The notes under the pieces are model-generated. The model had not been told where the DNA came from. It worked only from the letters and a program-made list of their open reading frames with translations, and searched no databases. A stretch of 64,000 nucleotides of DNA, from positions 124,001 to 188,000 of the forward strand of contig NZ_OZ035001.1 of assembly GCF_964031085.1 (NCBI RefSeq), written 5' to 3'. The position numbers and the translations under genes are program-made. This stretch comes from Spiroplasma endosymbiont of Asaphidion curtum. Lineage in GTDB: Bacteria > Bacillota_I > Bacilli_A > Mycoplasmatales > Nriv7. Shown here one piece after another: positions 51,116 through 63,378 of the stretch (positions within the stretch are counted from its first letter, which is position 1; each line of letters starts with the position of its first letter).

Positions 51116-53731
51116 ATGAAGAAAATATTATTAGTTGATGGTAATGGTTTAGTTTTTCGAGCATATTACGCGACAGCATATAGTAATTCCATAACTTTAT
51201 GAGCAAATGATGGGACACCAACTAATGCTTTGTTAGGTTTTATTACAATGTTAGAAAAGATTTTAAAACAAAATTATGATTTAGTTTTGGTTGCTTTTGA
51301 TGCTGGACCTAAAAATTTTCGTTATGGAATATTACCTAGTTATAAAGAAAAACGCATTAAAACTCCACAAGAATTATTACAGCAATTACCATTAGTTCGT
51401 GAGTTTTTAGATGCCTATGGAATTCAATGATATGAACATCCTGATTTTGAAGCTGATGATATTATTGCTACGATTAATAAAAAGGCAATTGATTTAAATT
51501 GAGAAATTGAAATTTTGTCATCGGATGGTGATTTAGAACAGTTATTATCTGCTAATACGGTAATTGTTAAACCAAAACAGGGATTATCACAAGTAGAAAT
51601 TATTAATGTTGATTCATTAAAAACAAGATGAAATATAACCCCAAAACAAATACCTGATTTAAAAGGATTAAAAGGTGATGCCAGTGATAATCTTCCAGGT
51701 ATTAAAGGCATTGGCGAGAAAACTGCTTTATCATTGTTACATCAATTTGGAACATTAGAAAATATTATTACTCATCAAGAGGAATTAAAGACAGCGGTTA
51801 AAGAAAAAATTGTGAATAATGCTAATATTGGTTTATTATGTAAAGAAATGGCATCTTTGAGATATGATGTTCCTTTTCCTAAGGATTTATCTTCGTTAAC
51901 AATTAATAGGGATTTAGATCGTTTAAAAGAATTTTATTTAAAATATAATTTGAAGTCATTAGTTAATCGTTTAGAGACAAATAATTCTTCACAAGATAAT
52001 AATAAAGATCAAGGCAAAATTTTAAGTAAGTGAGATGCTAATTATAATTGTGTTAAAAATGCGTTATTTGTTGAAATGAGTAGTGATAATTATTATACTT
52101 CAAATATTATTGGGTTTGGCGTTGTTAACGATAAAGGAGCATTTTATTTAGATTATCTTGTTGCTAGTACTGATGAATTATTTTTAGCATTTTTAAAAGA
52201 TGAAAAATATTTAAAAGATGTGTTTGATTTAAAGAAAGTTATTAATGGTTGTAAATGACATCATATTGAAGTTAAAGGTATTGCTTTTGATTTACAATTA
52301 GCTGGTTATATTTTAAATGCAAATATGAAAGTAACGATTGATAATGTTATTAATTATTTTGCTGACCAAACTTTTATGAATGATGAAATGTTTTATGGTA
52401 AAAATCAAAAAAAAGTCGTAAGAGAATTACAAGAAGTTGCTGGTTTTATTACTAGAAAAGCTTGATGAATTTTACATTTAAAACCGCTTCTTAGTAAGAA
52501 ATTAGAACAACAACAACAATTAGAGTTGTATAAAAATATTGAGTTTCCTTGTGCTTTTGTATTGGCAAAAATGGAGTTTCACGGTATTCGTGTTGATATG
52601 AAGCAATTAGAACAGTTAACAAAAGAAGTATTAAAAATTGTTACCCAATTAAATGAAGAAATTAATAGTTTAGCTCAACAAGATGTTAATCCTAATTCTC
52701 CTAAACAATTAAAAGAATTATTATTTGATGCGTTAAAATTACCTGATTTGCAAAAAGGTAGTACGGCACAAGAAGTATTAATGCAATTACAAATGCAACA
52801 ATTACATCCAATTATTGATAAAATTTTGGAATATCGTAAATATCAAAAAACTTATTCAACTTATTTAAAAGGTTTAGAAAAATATATTTTCGCAGATGGT
52901 AAGGTGCATACGATTTATAATCAAACTAATACGACAACAGGAAGGTTATCTTCACAAGAACCTAATATGCAAAATATTAGTATTCATGATGTTCATCAAA
53001 AATTAGTTCGTAAAGTGTTTATTCCTAATGATTCCCACACACAAGTAGTCTTATCTAGTGATTACTCGCAAATTGAGTTAAAAGTTTTAGCACATATGGC
53101 TAATGTTAAAGAATTAATTAAAGCATTTAAAAATAATGAAGATATTCATTCATTAACTGCTAGTAAAATATTTTCTATTAATCAAGCTGAAGTTAATGAA
53201 CAGCAACGAAGAGTTGCAAAAACTGTTAATTTTGGGATTGTTTATGGTATTTCTGATTTTGGTTTAAGTAAACAATTAATGATTTCTATTAGCGAAGCAA
53301 AAAAATTTATTGAACGATATTTTGCTGTTTTTCCTGAAATTCGTCATTATATGGATAATACAATTAAATTTTGTCAAGAACATAAATTCGTTAAAACTTT
53401 ATTCAATCGGATTCGATACATTCCGACAATTAATGATCGGAATTGAGTAGCTAAACAAGCAGCAGAACGCGTAGCAATTAATGGTCCGATTCAAGGAACA
53501 GCAGCTGATATTATTAAATTAGCTTTAATTAAAATTGATCAGCAATTAGAACAAAATAATTTAAAATCGTATCTTGTTGCTCAAGTCCATGATGAGTTGA
53601 TTGTTGAAGTATATAAAAATGAATTAGAAATTGTTAAAAAAATTGTTAATTCAGCAATGAATTTAGCAACAAAATTGCAAGTGCCATTAACTGTTGATAT
53701 TAATACAGGAAATAATTGATATGAAATATAA
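51116..53731 (+). CDS. polA: DNA polymerase I
   Basis: PolA fills gaps after primer removal and excision repair. The 871 residues begin with the 5'-3' exonuclease (LLVDGNGLVFRAYY, FEADDIIAT, KGDASDNLPGIKGIGEKTA). A middle region shows no intact proofreading DxE residues. The polymerase domain follows: motif A SSDYSQIELKVLAH, motif B RRVAKTVNFGIVYG, motif C VHDELIVE. In motif A the usual Arg is Lys. UGA-Trp codons are many. It is followed after 14 bases by mutM, a repair partner. An IS30 lies just upstream, 20 bases from the TATAAT at 51071-51076. Confidence 0.95.
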
Positions 53732-53745
53732 AGGAGATTAAGTTA

Positions 53746-54576
53746 ATGCCAGAATTACCAGAAGTAGAAACTGTTCGTGCCAGTTTACAACCTTTCGTTT
53801 GCAATCAAGTTATTACTGGAATTAGAATTTATTGAAGTTCAATAATTAAACAACCGGACTTAGTATCATTTCGAAAATTGATTATTGGTCAAAAAATTCT
53901 TGATTTAAAAAGAAAAGCAAAACATTTAATTTTTGAATTAGAAGATTTTGTGTTAATTAGTCATTTACGAATGGAAGGTAAATATTATTATCAAAATCTT
54001 AATGATGATATTGAATGAAAACATGTTTTATTAGTTTTAGAATTAAGTAATGGTTATGAATTAAGATATCATGATACAAGAAGATTTGGTACTTTTCATT
54101 TGCAAAAAAAAGCTGAATATGAACAATTAGCACCATTAATAAAAGCGGGACCAGAACCTTTTGAATCAAGTGCTACTGTTGGTTATTTACAAAAGAAATT
54201 TAAAAATAAGAACCGAGCTATTAAAACAATGCTTTTAGATCAAAGTATTATTAGTGGTTTAGGAAATATTTATGTTGATGAGGTATTATTTGCTAGTAAA
54301 ATTCATCCAGTTACTAGTTGCAATAAATTACAAGAAGAGCATTTAAAAGCAATTTTAAATAATGCAAAACAAATTTTAACACAAGCTATTAGTTTAAAAG
54401 GAACAACAATTGCTAGTTATACTTCTAATGTTGGTGTTAAAGGTACATATCAGCAATTATTGAAAGTGCATACAAGAGAATCATTAGCATGTTATGTTTG
54501 TTCTTCAATAATTGAAAAAATTAAGCTGAATGGTCGGGGAACATATTTTTGCTGTCAATGTCAAAATAAATTATAA
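53746..54576 (+). CDS. mutM: Formamidopyrimidine-DNA glycosylase
   Basis: This removes oxidised purines such as 8-oxoguanine. The mature protein starts with the catalytic Pro in PELPEVETVRASL. The helix-two-turn-helix region reads LDQSIISGLGNIYVDEVLF. The C-terminal zinc finger is CYVC...CCQC. The length (276) is standard. AAGGAGATTAAG precedes the start. It forms an operon with polA. The downstream gap contains two DnaA boxes. Confidence 0.95.
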
Positions 54577-54587
54577 GTTGTGAATTA

Positions 54588-54649
54588 TGTGGATAAGTAG
54601 ATTAAAGTATGTTATTTATAAGATATTTTTACGACTAAGTTGTGGATAA
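54588..54649 (+). promoter_or_regulatory. Two perfect DnaA boxes upstream of the primosome genes
   Basis: TGTGGATAA (the complement of TTATCCACA) occurs at 54588-54596 and again, in the same orientation, at 54641-54649. Both match all nine consensus positions. The first ATG of the helicase-loader gene is 90 bases downstream. Confidence 0.65.
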
Positions 54650-54738
54650 CTTAGTGGGTATTGATTTTTTTATTGTTTATTATTTACATCGCTATTATTC
54701 TGTCATAGAATAAATAAGACAATAAGGTGGGGATAAAA

Positions 54739-55743
54739 ATGTTACAACCAGAAGAAAAATTTCAAATAATTATTAATTCTCATATTTGTAATGAAACTCA
54801 AAAGATAATTCAACATTTATATCAACCAATTATTGGTGTTAATGCTGTTTCTCTATATTTTGCTTTATTAAATGAACAATTATCAATGAAAGTTTTTAAT
54901 TTAGATAATACTCATTTACGCTTGCAAAATTTATTACAATTATCATTATTGGAAATTGAAGTTGCGAGAAATCGGTTAGAAGCAATAAATTTACTTGATG
55001 TTTATCGTAATAATACTAATATTGGTGTTACTTATTACTATGAGTTATTTGTTCCAATGGCACCACAAGACTTTTTTAATCATCAACAATTTAATCAAAT
55101 GTTAATTAATAATCTTTCTCTTAATGATTATGAACGAACAAAGTTTTTATTTATTCAATATCAGGAAGATATGTCAAGTTATAAAAAAATTACTAAATGC
55201 TTTAATGAAGTATTTTCTTTATCAATAGTAAAAGCAGATTCTTCTGATGCTGATTTTGTTTTCCAAAAAAATCATTTGTCAGAAACTAATAAACAGTCAT
55301 TAGAAGTTCCTAGTGGAGATATGAAAAATCCTTTACAAAAAAAAATTTATGAGATGCAAACGATATCGCCATATAAGTATTTAACATTATTAAAAAATTA
55401 TCCTTTACAAGCGAAAGATTTACAGTTATTGACTAAGTTATTAGTTACTTATACTTTGTCACCAGAAGTTACTAATTGTTTAATTGAATATGTGTGATAT
55501 AAAAATAATAAAATTTTAGTTGTGGCTTATTTAGAAAAAATTGCTAGCACATTACAACAAAAGCAGATTATTACTGTTGAACAAGCAATGATATATTTAA
55601 GAACTGCTTATGTTCAAAGTTTTAATAAGGGAAAAGTAAAATTTAACAAGATAGTAAAAAAATCAAAATTTGATTATGAAATTAAATGAAATACTGGCAT
55701 TATCCCAAAATGATTACAAGAAGACCCTCTTTATCAAACATAA
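54739..55743 (+). CDS. dnaB: Replication initiation / helicase loader protein DnaB (Bacillus type)
   Basis: This is the Bacillus-type DnaB (with DnaD-like domains), not the helicase. It acts with DnaI to load the replicative helicase at the origin or at restart sites. The 334 residues begin with a winged-helix domain (IIQHLYQPIIGVNAVSLYF). A DnaD/DnaB-2 domain follows (MQTISPYKYLTLL, VTNCLIEYVWYKNN, ITVEQAMIYL). The C-terminal motif is WNTGIIPKWLQEDP. AAGGTGGGG precedes the ATG at 54739. It is immediately followed by dnaI, the conserved order. Confidence 0.88.
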
Positions 55744-55765
55744 TTAATGGAAGGAAGTGATTGTT

Positions 55766-56650
55766 ATGGATATCTATCATCGGATTCAAAAAAATAAGAT
55801 TGTTGCTTTGCAAAAATTTATTGCTGAACATAAATTACTAAAAAAAGATTTATTACGAAATAGTGATATTTTAGAAAAATATTTAAATAATTTTGTTGAA
55901 TGTTTGGATGGTTTAAATTGAAATGAATGTCAACAATTAATTCCTGGCTATCGGTTAGAATTGGTTTATGAAAATCAACGCATTTATTTAGAAATGCAAG
56001 ATTGTTTACATCGTCAACTTTTGAAAGTTAATGATAAAATTCGTAATAATTATTTAATTTGTCATTTTCCTTTATCAATGATTAATTTATCATTAGAAAA
56101 TGATTTTCATTTACCAGAAAATGATTTTATTCGCATAAAATTTAAAGAATATTTTATTAATTTTGTTAAAAAAGAGCAAACAACAGGATTATATATTTAT
56201 GGTGCTCCTGGTATTGGTAAAACTTATATTTCTATTTTATTAGCTAATAGTTTAGTTCGGAATAATTATAAAGTATGTTTTGTTTTTGTTCCACAATTAA
56301 TGAGTCAATTAAAACAAGCAATTTCTAAAGCAACTAATTCATTATCTACTGATATTTATAAACTTCAAACTTGTGATGTGTTATTTTTAGATGATTTAGC
56401 TGGTGAACCAGTATCGGAATGAACTCGTGATGAGATTTTATTTGGTATTTTAAATTATCGGATGCAACATAATTTATCAACATTTTTTACTTCTAATTAT
56501 GATATGGGAAACTTACAAGAATATTATAGTCGTAATGCTAAATATAAAAATATTGATATTGTGAAATCAATTCGATTAGTAGAAAGAATTAGATACTTGG
56601 CAAAACCAGTATTATTAGGGGGCGATGTTCTTCGTAAATATGCCCAATAA
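55766..56650 (+). CDS. dnaI: Primosomal helicase loader DnaI
   Basis: An AAA+ ATPase of 294 residues with Walker A YGAPGIGKTYIS, Walker B VLFLDDLAGEP, a sensor region FFTSNYD and a C-terminal RLVERIRYLAKPVLLGG. The N-terminal 130 residues match the helicase-binding region of DnaI proteins. It loads the replicative helicase together with DnaB. GGAAGGAAG precedes the start, 22 bases after the dnaB stop. A MITE lies 19 bases after the stop. Confidence 0.93.
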
Positions 56651-56669
56651 ATTGGCAACGATTAGCAAT

Positions 56670-56813
56670 AGACTTGGTACATAACCCTCAATTTTATCTA
56701 CTATTTTGATAATATTATTTTCTAGATGAAGCACAAATGTTAGATAAATATAAAGATGAAAGTGAATTTTATAGTTTGGTAGGTGCAAAATGTTATAGTT
56801 ATGTACCAAGTCT
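56670..56813. repeat. 144-bp MITE of IS5-like element A (copy 7)
   Basis: The full copy is flanked by the 3-bp duplication AAT, between dnaI and gap, in the space where a dnaI terminator would be expected. Confidence 0.9.
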
Positions 56814-56865
56814 AATGTCTTTGGTAATTTCTAGATAGTATTTTAGAAGAAAATTACTAATTTAA

Positions 56866-56894
56866 TTGTAAAATAAATGAGTTATTTGTATAAT
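56866..56894 (+). promoter_or_regulatory. Promoter of gap
   Basis: TTGTAA and TATAAT are separated by exactly 17 bases. The gene start is 29 bases after the -10 box, with ribosome-binding site AGGAGG. Confidence 0.8.
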
Positions 56895-56923
56895 TATTGC
56901 AGTGCATATAGGAGGAAAACAGA

Positions 56924-57942
<1,019 letters not shown>

Positions 57943-57946
<4 letters not shown>

Positions 57947-57965
57947 GGTGGATACCTTAGTTTTT
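57943..57965 (+). terminator. Terminator overlapping the gap stop codon
   Basis: CTAAGGT / ACCTTAG with loop GGAT and five T. The first arm contains the TAA stop. It may partly reduce read-through into pgk. Confidence 0.8.
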
Positions 57966-57993
57966 AATTAATGGAAAGGAAAATTAAATTCAT

Positions 57994-59184
57994 ATGAAAA
58001 AAACATTGGCAGATATTAATTTTAAAGATAAAAAAGTATTAGTCAGAGTAGATTTTAATGTGCCATTAGTTGATGGTGTTATTAGTGATGATAATCGTAT
58101 TATTAGTGCCATCCCAACAATTAAATATTTATTAGACCACGATGATGCTAAAGTTATTTTATTATCACATTTGGGAAGAATAAAACGGTCAGAAGATTTA
58201 AAAAAATATTCATTAAAACCAGTAGCAAAGCGGTTAGCAGAGTTATTAGGTGCCGAAGTAAACTTTGTTGCTGAAATTAGTGGTGTAACATTGCAAACAG
58301 CAATTAATAGTTTACAAAATAAACAAGTTTTATTAATGGAAAATACTCGTTTTGCTGATTTAGAAAATAAAAGAGAATCTAATAATGATGCTAGTTTAGG
58401 TAAATATTGAGCAAGTTTAGGTGATGTGTTTGTTAATGATGCTTTTGGCACAGCCCATCGTGAGCATGCTTCTAATGTTGGCATTGCAACTAATATTAAT
58501 GAATCGTGTATTGGTTTGTTAGTGCAAAAAGAGTTAGCAATGTTAAATAAAGCGATTATTAATCCTGAACGACCTGTTGTTGTAATTTTAGGGGGAGCAA
58601 AAGTATCTGATAAGATTGGTGTTATTGATAATCTTTTAAAGATAGCTGATAAAATAATTATTGGTGGAGCAATGAGTTATACTTTTTTAAAAGCACAAGA
58701 ATTTAATATTGGAAAGTCTTTAATTGAAGAAGATAAAATAGAATTAGCTAAACAGTATTTACAAAAAGCAAACAGTAAAATAATTTTACCGATTGATCAT
58801 TTGATGAGTAAGGAGTTTGTTGATCAGTCTGGAATTAATAGTGATGACGCTAATATTACTGATGATTTTATGGGAATGGATATTGGTGAGAAAACAATAA
58901 CATTATTTAATGATTATATTAAAGAAGCTAAAACAATTATTTGAAATGGTCCGGTTGGCGTTTTTGAGATGAAAAATTTTAGTAAAGGAACCCTAACAAT
59001 TTGTGAAACAATTGCTCATTTAAATAATGTTTTTAGTATTATTGGTGGTGGTGATTCAGCAGCAGCAGCCATTCAGTTAGGTTTTAAAGATAAGTTTAGT
59101 TATATTTCAACTGGTGGTGGAGCTAGTTTGGAATTATTAGAAGGTAAACCGTTACCAGCTATTGAAGTTATTCAAGATAAATAA
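57994..59184 (+). CDS. pgk: Phosphoglycerate kinase
   Basis: This makes ATP from 1,3-bisphosphoglycerate. The 396 residues include the substrate loop [32 protein letters not shown], the nucleotide-binding [11 protein letters not shown] and the C-terminal [20 protein letters not shown] precedes the ATG. It lies 47 bases after gap, the classical glycolytic pair. No terminator is visible before the IS5-like insertion, which starts 6 bases after the stop. Confidence 0.97.
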
Positions 59185-59189
59185 TTAAT

Positions 59190-60147
59190 AGACTTGGTAC
59201 ATAACCTTTAATTTTATCTACTATTTTGATAATATTATTTTCTAGGTGAAGTACAAATGTTAGATAAATACAAAGACGAAAATAAATTTTATAGTCTAAT
59301 AGGCATAAAATATAAAACTTTCATGAAAATGGTAGAAATTTTAAAAGAAGCTGAAGCTAAACAAAAACAAATTGGTGGTAGACCAAATAAATTATCAATA
59401 GAGCAAAGATTACTTATGACTTTAGAATATTGAAAAGAATATAGTACATATCGCGTATTATTGCAAAAAATATAATAGACTTGGTACATAACTATAACTA
59501 GCTTAATTCAAAATTATATATTCCTGAAATTAAGTTAAATCGTAATCCAAATCTTCTAATCTTATTGCGATAACGATAAACTAGTATTTTAAATCTTTTT
59601 AATCTAGCAAAAACATGTTCAATGGCAATTCTAACTTTACTTAAAAAGCTGTTATATTCCTTTTTATCTGGATTTAAAGGATTATTTTTACTCTTTTTAA
59701 TTGGCAATAATGTATTTTTATGAACATTTTGCAAACCTTGATATCCTGAATCAGCAATTAATTCTAATTTTGGATTTATAAGTGTATTTGATTTTAAAAA
59801 TAACTTATAATCATGAATACTGCCATAACAAAAATCTACTGAAATAATTTTATTGTTAAATAAATCAATAATTATTTGCGATTTTAATGAATGTTGCCTT
59901 TTCTTACCAGAAAATAATAATTTTAGTTTTTTTTAATTCTTTCAATTGGAATTTCTGTAGCATCAATTGCTAATAAATTATTATTAGTACCCTTATTTTC
60001 CAATAATATCTTTTTGCTAGATTAAAAAGATTTAAAATACTAGTTTATCGTTATCGCAATAAGATTAGAAGATTTGGATTACGATTTAACTTAATTTCAG
60101 GAATATATAATTTTGAATTAAGCTAGTTATAGTTATGTACCAAGTCT
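59190..60147. mobile_element. Scrambled composite of two IS5-like A copies
   Basis: Three blocks are visible. A plus-strand 5' half (59190-59476) has a two-base insertion (CGCGTATT) that breaks the transposase. A minus-strand 3' part (59477 to about 60011) begins with its own right end. A plus-strand last third runs from about 60012 to 60147. The outer ends belong to one element flanked by AAT. The inner block is a second copy inserted in reverse, with loss of the middle of the first. No intact transposase remains. Confidence 0.8.
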
Positions 60148-60224
60148 AATATAAAAATTCTAATATATGTTAAAATTTTATTGAAGTTATTTAGAATATT
60201 GATATTAATGGAGGTATTTAAAAT

Positions 60225-60594
60225 ATGATTTTTTTAGAAGATAAATATAAAAAATCCTTACAAGATTTTACATTTATTGATTTATTTGCTGGTATTGGTG
60301 GTTTTAGAATTGCATTAGAATCAATGGGTGCTAATTGTGTTTTTAGTAGTGAAATTGATAAATTTGCTCGCGAGGTATATAAAAATAATTTTGGTGATTT
60401 GCCAAGTGGTGATATTAGATTAATTAATGAAAATGATATTCCTAACCACGATATTCTTTGTGCTGGTTTTCCTTGCCAAGCGTTTAGCATTTCAGGAAAG
60501 CAAAAAGGATTTTCTGATTCAAGAGGAACATTATTTTTTGATATGATTCGAATTGTTAAAGCAAAACAACCTAAAATGTTATTTTTAGAAAATG
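60225..60594 (+). pseudogene. C5-cytosine DNA methyltransferase, N-terminal part only
   Basis: GGAGG precedes the ATG. About 123 residues carry methyltransferase motif I (IDLFAGIGGFRIALES), the acidic EIDKFAREVY and motif IV with the catalytic Cys (CAGFPCQAFSISGKQKGF), then MLFLEN. The target-recognition domain and motifs VI-X are absent because an IS30 begins at 60594. No remainder is found in the window. It is inactive; it may have been part of a restriction-modification system or a solitary methylase. Confidence 0.88.
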
Positions 60595-61437
60595 CCAAAT
60601 TGTAAAGTTAAGTGCAACTAAATTATTTTTCTAACCAAATATTCGATTGGTGAAAGATAATTTAGTATTTTTCTTGGTCTTTGGTTTAAAGACAATATAA
60701 ATTTATGAACTGCATTTTTAGTAGTATTTGAAAAATTAAATTTTTTAGGAAATTTTTCTCTAATTAAACCATTAGTATTTTCATTAGTACCTCTTTGTCA
60801 AGGCGAATACGCATTAGCAAAATAAATTTTCACATTTAAATTTTTTTCAAGTTGTTGTCAATTAGAAAATTCTTTACCCCTATCAAATGTTATAGTCTTA
60901 ACAAGATTATTTGGAAGAATTGATAAATAATGGCTAATGTTTTCGTTAATAACTTTAGTAGTTCTATTTTCAACTAACATTGCTAAAGTAAATCTTGATG
61001 TTCTTTCAACTAAAGTTATTAAACATGATTTACTTTTACCTCGTGATGATACTACAGTATCACCTTCTCAATGACCAACAGTTATACGATTATTAACATT
61101 AATATTTCGTTCTTTAATTGATTTACCATTAAATTTACCGCGATTTTCTTGAGATTTTCGTTTCTTACCTTTTCTTCTTAAATTTTTATTAGTAACTTTT
61201 TCAAGTAATCCAGAATAAATTCAATTGTAAATTGTTTTAAAACTAATAATTCATTCTTTATGAAAATTTTTAATTCTGCCATAAATTTGTTCAGGCGATC
61301 AACCTAATAGTAATTTTTGTTGTACATATTTTACTAATTCTCTATTTTTAAACTTATGAAAATAAACATGTGATTGTTTTCTGTTTTCTGCTTTATTTTG
61401 TGCAATTAATGAAAAATAATGATTACTATCTTTATTT
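60594..61437 (-). pseudogene. IS30-family element, truncated by the second prophage
   Basis: The right end and the C-terminal 273 residues of the transposase (stop at 60618) are present. The N-terminal 44 codons and the left end are replaced at 61438 by the prophage terminal repeat. This copy carries one base change (VVNENI to VINENI). The insertion order is methylase, then IS30, then phage. Confidence 0.9.
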
Positions 61438-61476
61438 GTAGAAACCATATACATATGACAAGATTTTGGTTTCTAC

Positions 61477-61745
61477 AAACTTGCTTTTAATTAATAAATA
61501 AATACGAGCTCATTTATTTATTACAAGAAATATAAGGTTAAATTAATATTTATTATTTTTAGTTATGCCTTGTATTTTTTTGTGCCTTGATAGTAATAAA
61601 CTAAGTTAATTAGTAAACAAAGTTTACTAACAAATTTTGTTAAACATAAATGTTTAAAAAAATAAATATTTAACTTAGTTAGATAACTAAGTTAAATATA
61701 ACTTAGTTTAATATAACTAAATATATTTGTAAGGAAGGTATGTAT
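61477..61745. other. Prophage non-coding region with stacked palindromes (second copy)
   Basis: This has the same AACTTAGTTA-type palindromes as 10226-10494. It lies between the terminal repeat and the first phage gene and probably includes the origin and promoter. Confidence 0.5.
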
Positions 61746-62069
61746 GTGAGAAATATTGAAAATATTTTTTTAAATACTAAAAAATATCTTTTAAAAGAAA
61801 CACAAAACGCAATTCTTATTAAAGCACCAGAAATTCCGTGATTTAGTAATCCTATTGGTATTTGATTTTCAAAACGATTTGTTTATAAAGGCAAATATGA
61901 AAATTCTATTTGTATTGGAATAATTAGAAATGGTGAGTATCAGTTGGTTTCAGTTAACAAAAAAGAGCAGGAGTCTAATTTGATTATAGGACAAGAATTG
62001 TTAAATTTTTTTATTGCTGAAAAAGAGAACGATAAAAAGGATGTAAGTTTTAATTATTTTAAAAATTAA
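61746..62069 (+). CDS. First plectrovirus gene, cytoplasmic protein (107 aa), second copy
   Basis: This equals the gene at 9902-10225. The GTG at 61746 has AAGGAAGG at the right distance (7 bases); the in-frame ATG at 61740 is too close. A single-strand DNA-binding role is possible but not shown by a motif. Confidence 0.65.
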
Positions 62070-62260
62070 TTTTAAAGGTGTTTTAAGGTGCCTTAAGAAT
62101 AAAGGTAAATAAAAAAACATCTTGGTTGATGTTTATAGTGGCGAAGCGGTGCGGAAAGCGTATGCTCCGCCCGCTAGTTATGGATGAGTTGAGTTATTTA
62201 ACTAAGTTATTGCAATTTATTTGATTTGGTGTAGTAAAAAATAGTTTTGGAGTTTTAGAA
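62070..62260. other. Prophage intergenic region with GC-rich hairpin (second copy)
   Basis: The GC-rich block is at 62141-62174, with the hairpin at 62151-62170. It keeps the same TTAAGGTGCCTTAA and AACATC/GATGTT stems as the first copy. Confidence 0.5.
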
Positions 62261-62470
62261 ATGAAAATGTGAGTTAGTGTGGATGAGCCTGGTAAAGATT
62301 ATTGTCAAGAGTTTATATATTCTATTAATAAAAAAACTGGATTAGAACAAAAAATTTGAGCGTCTAAATCTGCAGTTGATTCTGTTAGAACTGATTTAGT
62401 TGGTGATAATTGACTTTGTGTTGATTTTGTTGAACATAATTGTTTAAAAAAATATGAATTAGAAAATTAA
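62261..62470 (+). CDS. Small cytoplasmic plectrovirus protein (69 aa), second copy
   Basis: This equals the gene at 9501-9710: start MKMWVSVDEPGKDY after GGAG, three cysteines, no membrane segment. Function is unrecognised. Confidence 0.65.
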
Positions 62471-62483
62471 GGAGAAAAGAAAG

Positions 62484-62696
62484 ATGAGTATATTTGGATT
62501 AGTATTTTTTACGATTTTAACATTATTACTAGCATATTATATTGCAGTTAATATTTATCGGTTTTTTAAAGATAAAAAGAAATATGGTAGTGAAGCAAAA
62601 CAGCTACCAAAAGATTTTACTTATTCACAACGAATATTTATTGCAAAGTTTAAACGAAATTTGTTAGAACAAGATGAAAAAGAAATTAAAAAGTAG
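62484..62696 (+). CDS. Small plectrovirus membrane protein (70 aa), second copy
   Basis: This equals the gene at 9275-9487: one N-terminal helix (MSIFGLVFFTILTLLLAYY) and a charged tail. Confidence 0.75.
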   Translation: MSIFGLVFFTILTLLLAYYIAVNIYRFFKDKKKYGSEAKQLPKDFTYSQRIFIAKFKRNLLEQDEKEIKK

Positions 62697-62705
62697 GTTT
62701 AGAAA

Positions 62706-62855
62706 ATGTTTAAAAAAATAATTATTGAGTTAATTGAATTAATTTATCCAACTGCCGATTTACCACCTCAAGTTGTATTTTTGTTTTCAATTTTAATAAT
62801 TGTAATGCTCTTCTCAGCAATTATTTTTCTACTCTTTTGACCTTTTAAGCGGTAA
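62706..62855 (+). CDS. Tiny plectrovirus membrane protein (49 aa), second copy
   Basis: This equals the gene at 9116-9265: one membrane helix and basic end WPFKR. Confidence 0.65.
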
Positions 62856-62860
62856 TTATT

Positions 62861-63094
62861 ATGTTTTTAGTTGTTTGAAAAGATTTAGATTGAGAACAAA
62901 TAAAAGTGTATTTTTGGGATTTATTTATTCAAATTACAACTATTCCAGCTCGTATTACTGGTGGTAAAGAAATTGATTTAACCAAAGAACTACTTTGACT
63001 TTTAATAGCAAATATTGCGTTTTGAATGGTATTAGTATTCATCGTCTTATTTATGGTTATTTTATTTTATAAGGTTAAATCATATTTTGTTTAG
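62861..63094 (+). CDS. Small plectrovirus membrane protein (77 aa), second copy
   Basis: This equals the gene at 8877-9110: MFLVVWKDLDW start and a long hydrophobic C-terminal half. It ends 15 bases before the coat gene. Confidence 0.7.
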
Positions 63095-63109
63095 AAAGGG
63101 GGTGATTAT

Positions 63110-63343
63110 ATGTTCGGAACTTTCTTAGTAGATGCACCAGCTGTTACTGGTGAACAAGCGGTTACTAATTTATGAAAAGCATTAATTAAAGCATTTGGTA
63201 ATATTTGAACTGATATTATTGGTGGTAATATGCCGAATGTCGTTAATTTCTTTGCTACATATTGAGTTTTCTTGCTTGGTGTGATTATTGGTTTATTTTT
63301 AATTGCTTTCAAAATGTTTGAAAAATTAATGCCCGGCAGATAG
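63110..63343 (+). CDS. Plectrovirus major coat protein (77 aa), second copy
   Basis: This equals the gene at 8628-8861. The strong AAAGGGGGTGAT ribosome-binding site, amphipathic helix, membrane helix and basic C-terminus KLMPGR are all conserved. Confidence 0.88.
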
Positions 63344-63378
63344 ATAGTAATAAAAATAAAGAAAGTGTGATTTAAGTG

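Noticed and set aside
54577-54738. Chromosomal replication origin
   Set aside because: Only two DnaA boxes are present and dnaA and dnaN are absent; a regulatory site is more likely.
27423-56813. Short open frames starting VHNYNILHLPNYK at several places
   Set aside because: They are the stop-free strand of the 144-bp MITE and have no ribosome-binding site. Only the copy inside the lipoprotein is likely to be translated.
57990-58484. 164-codon minus-strand frame in pgk
   Set aside because: It is the shadow of phosphoglycerate kinase.
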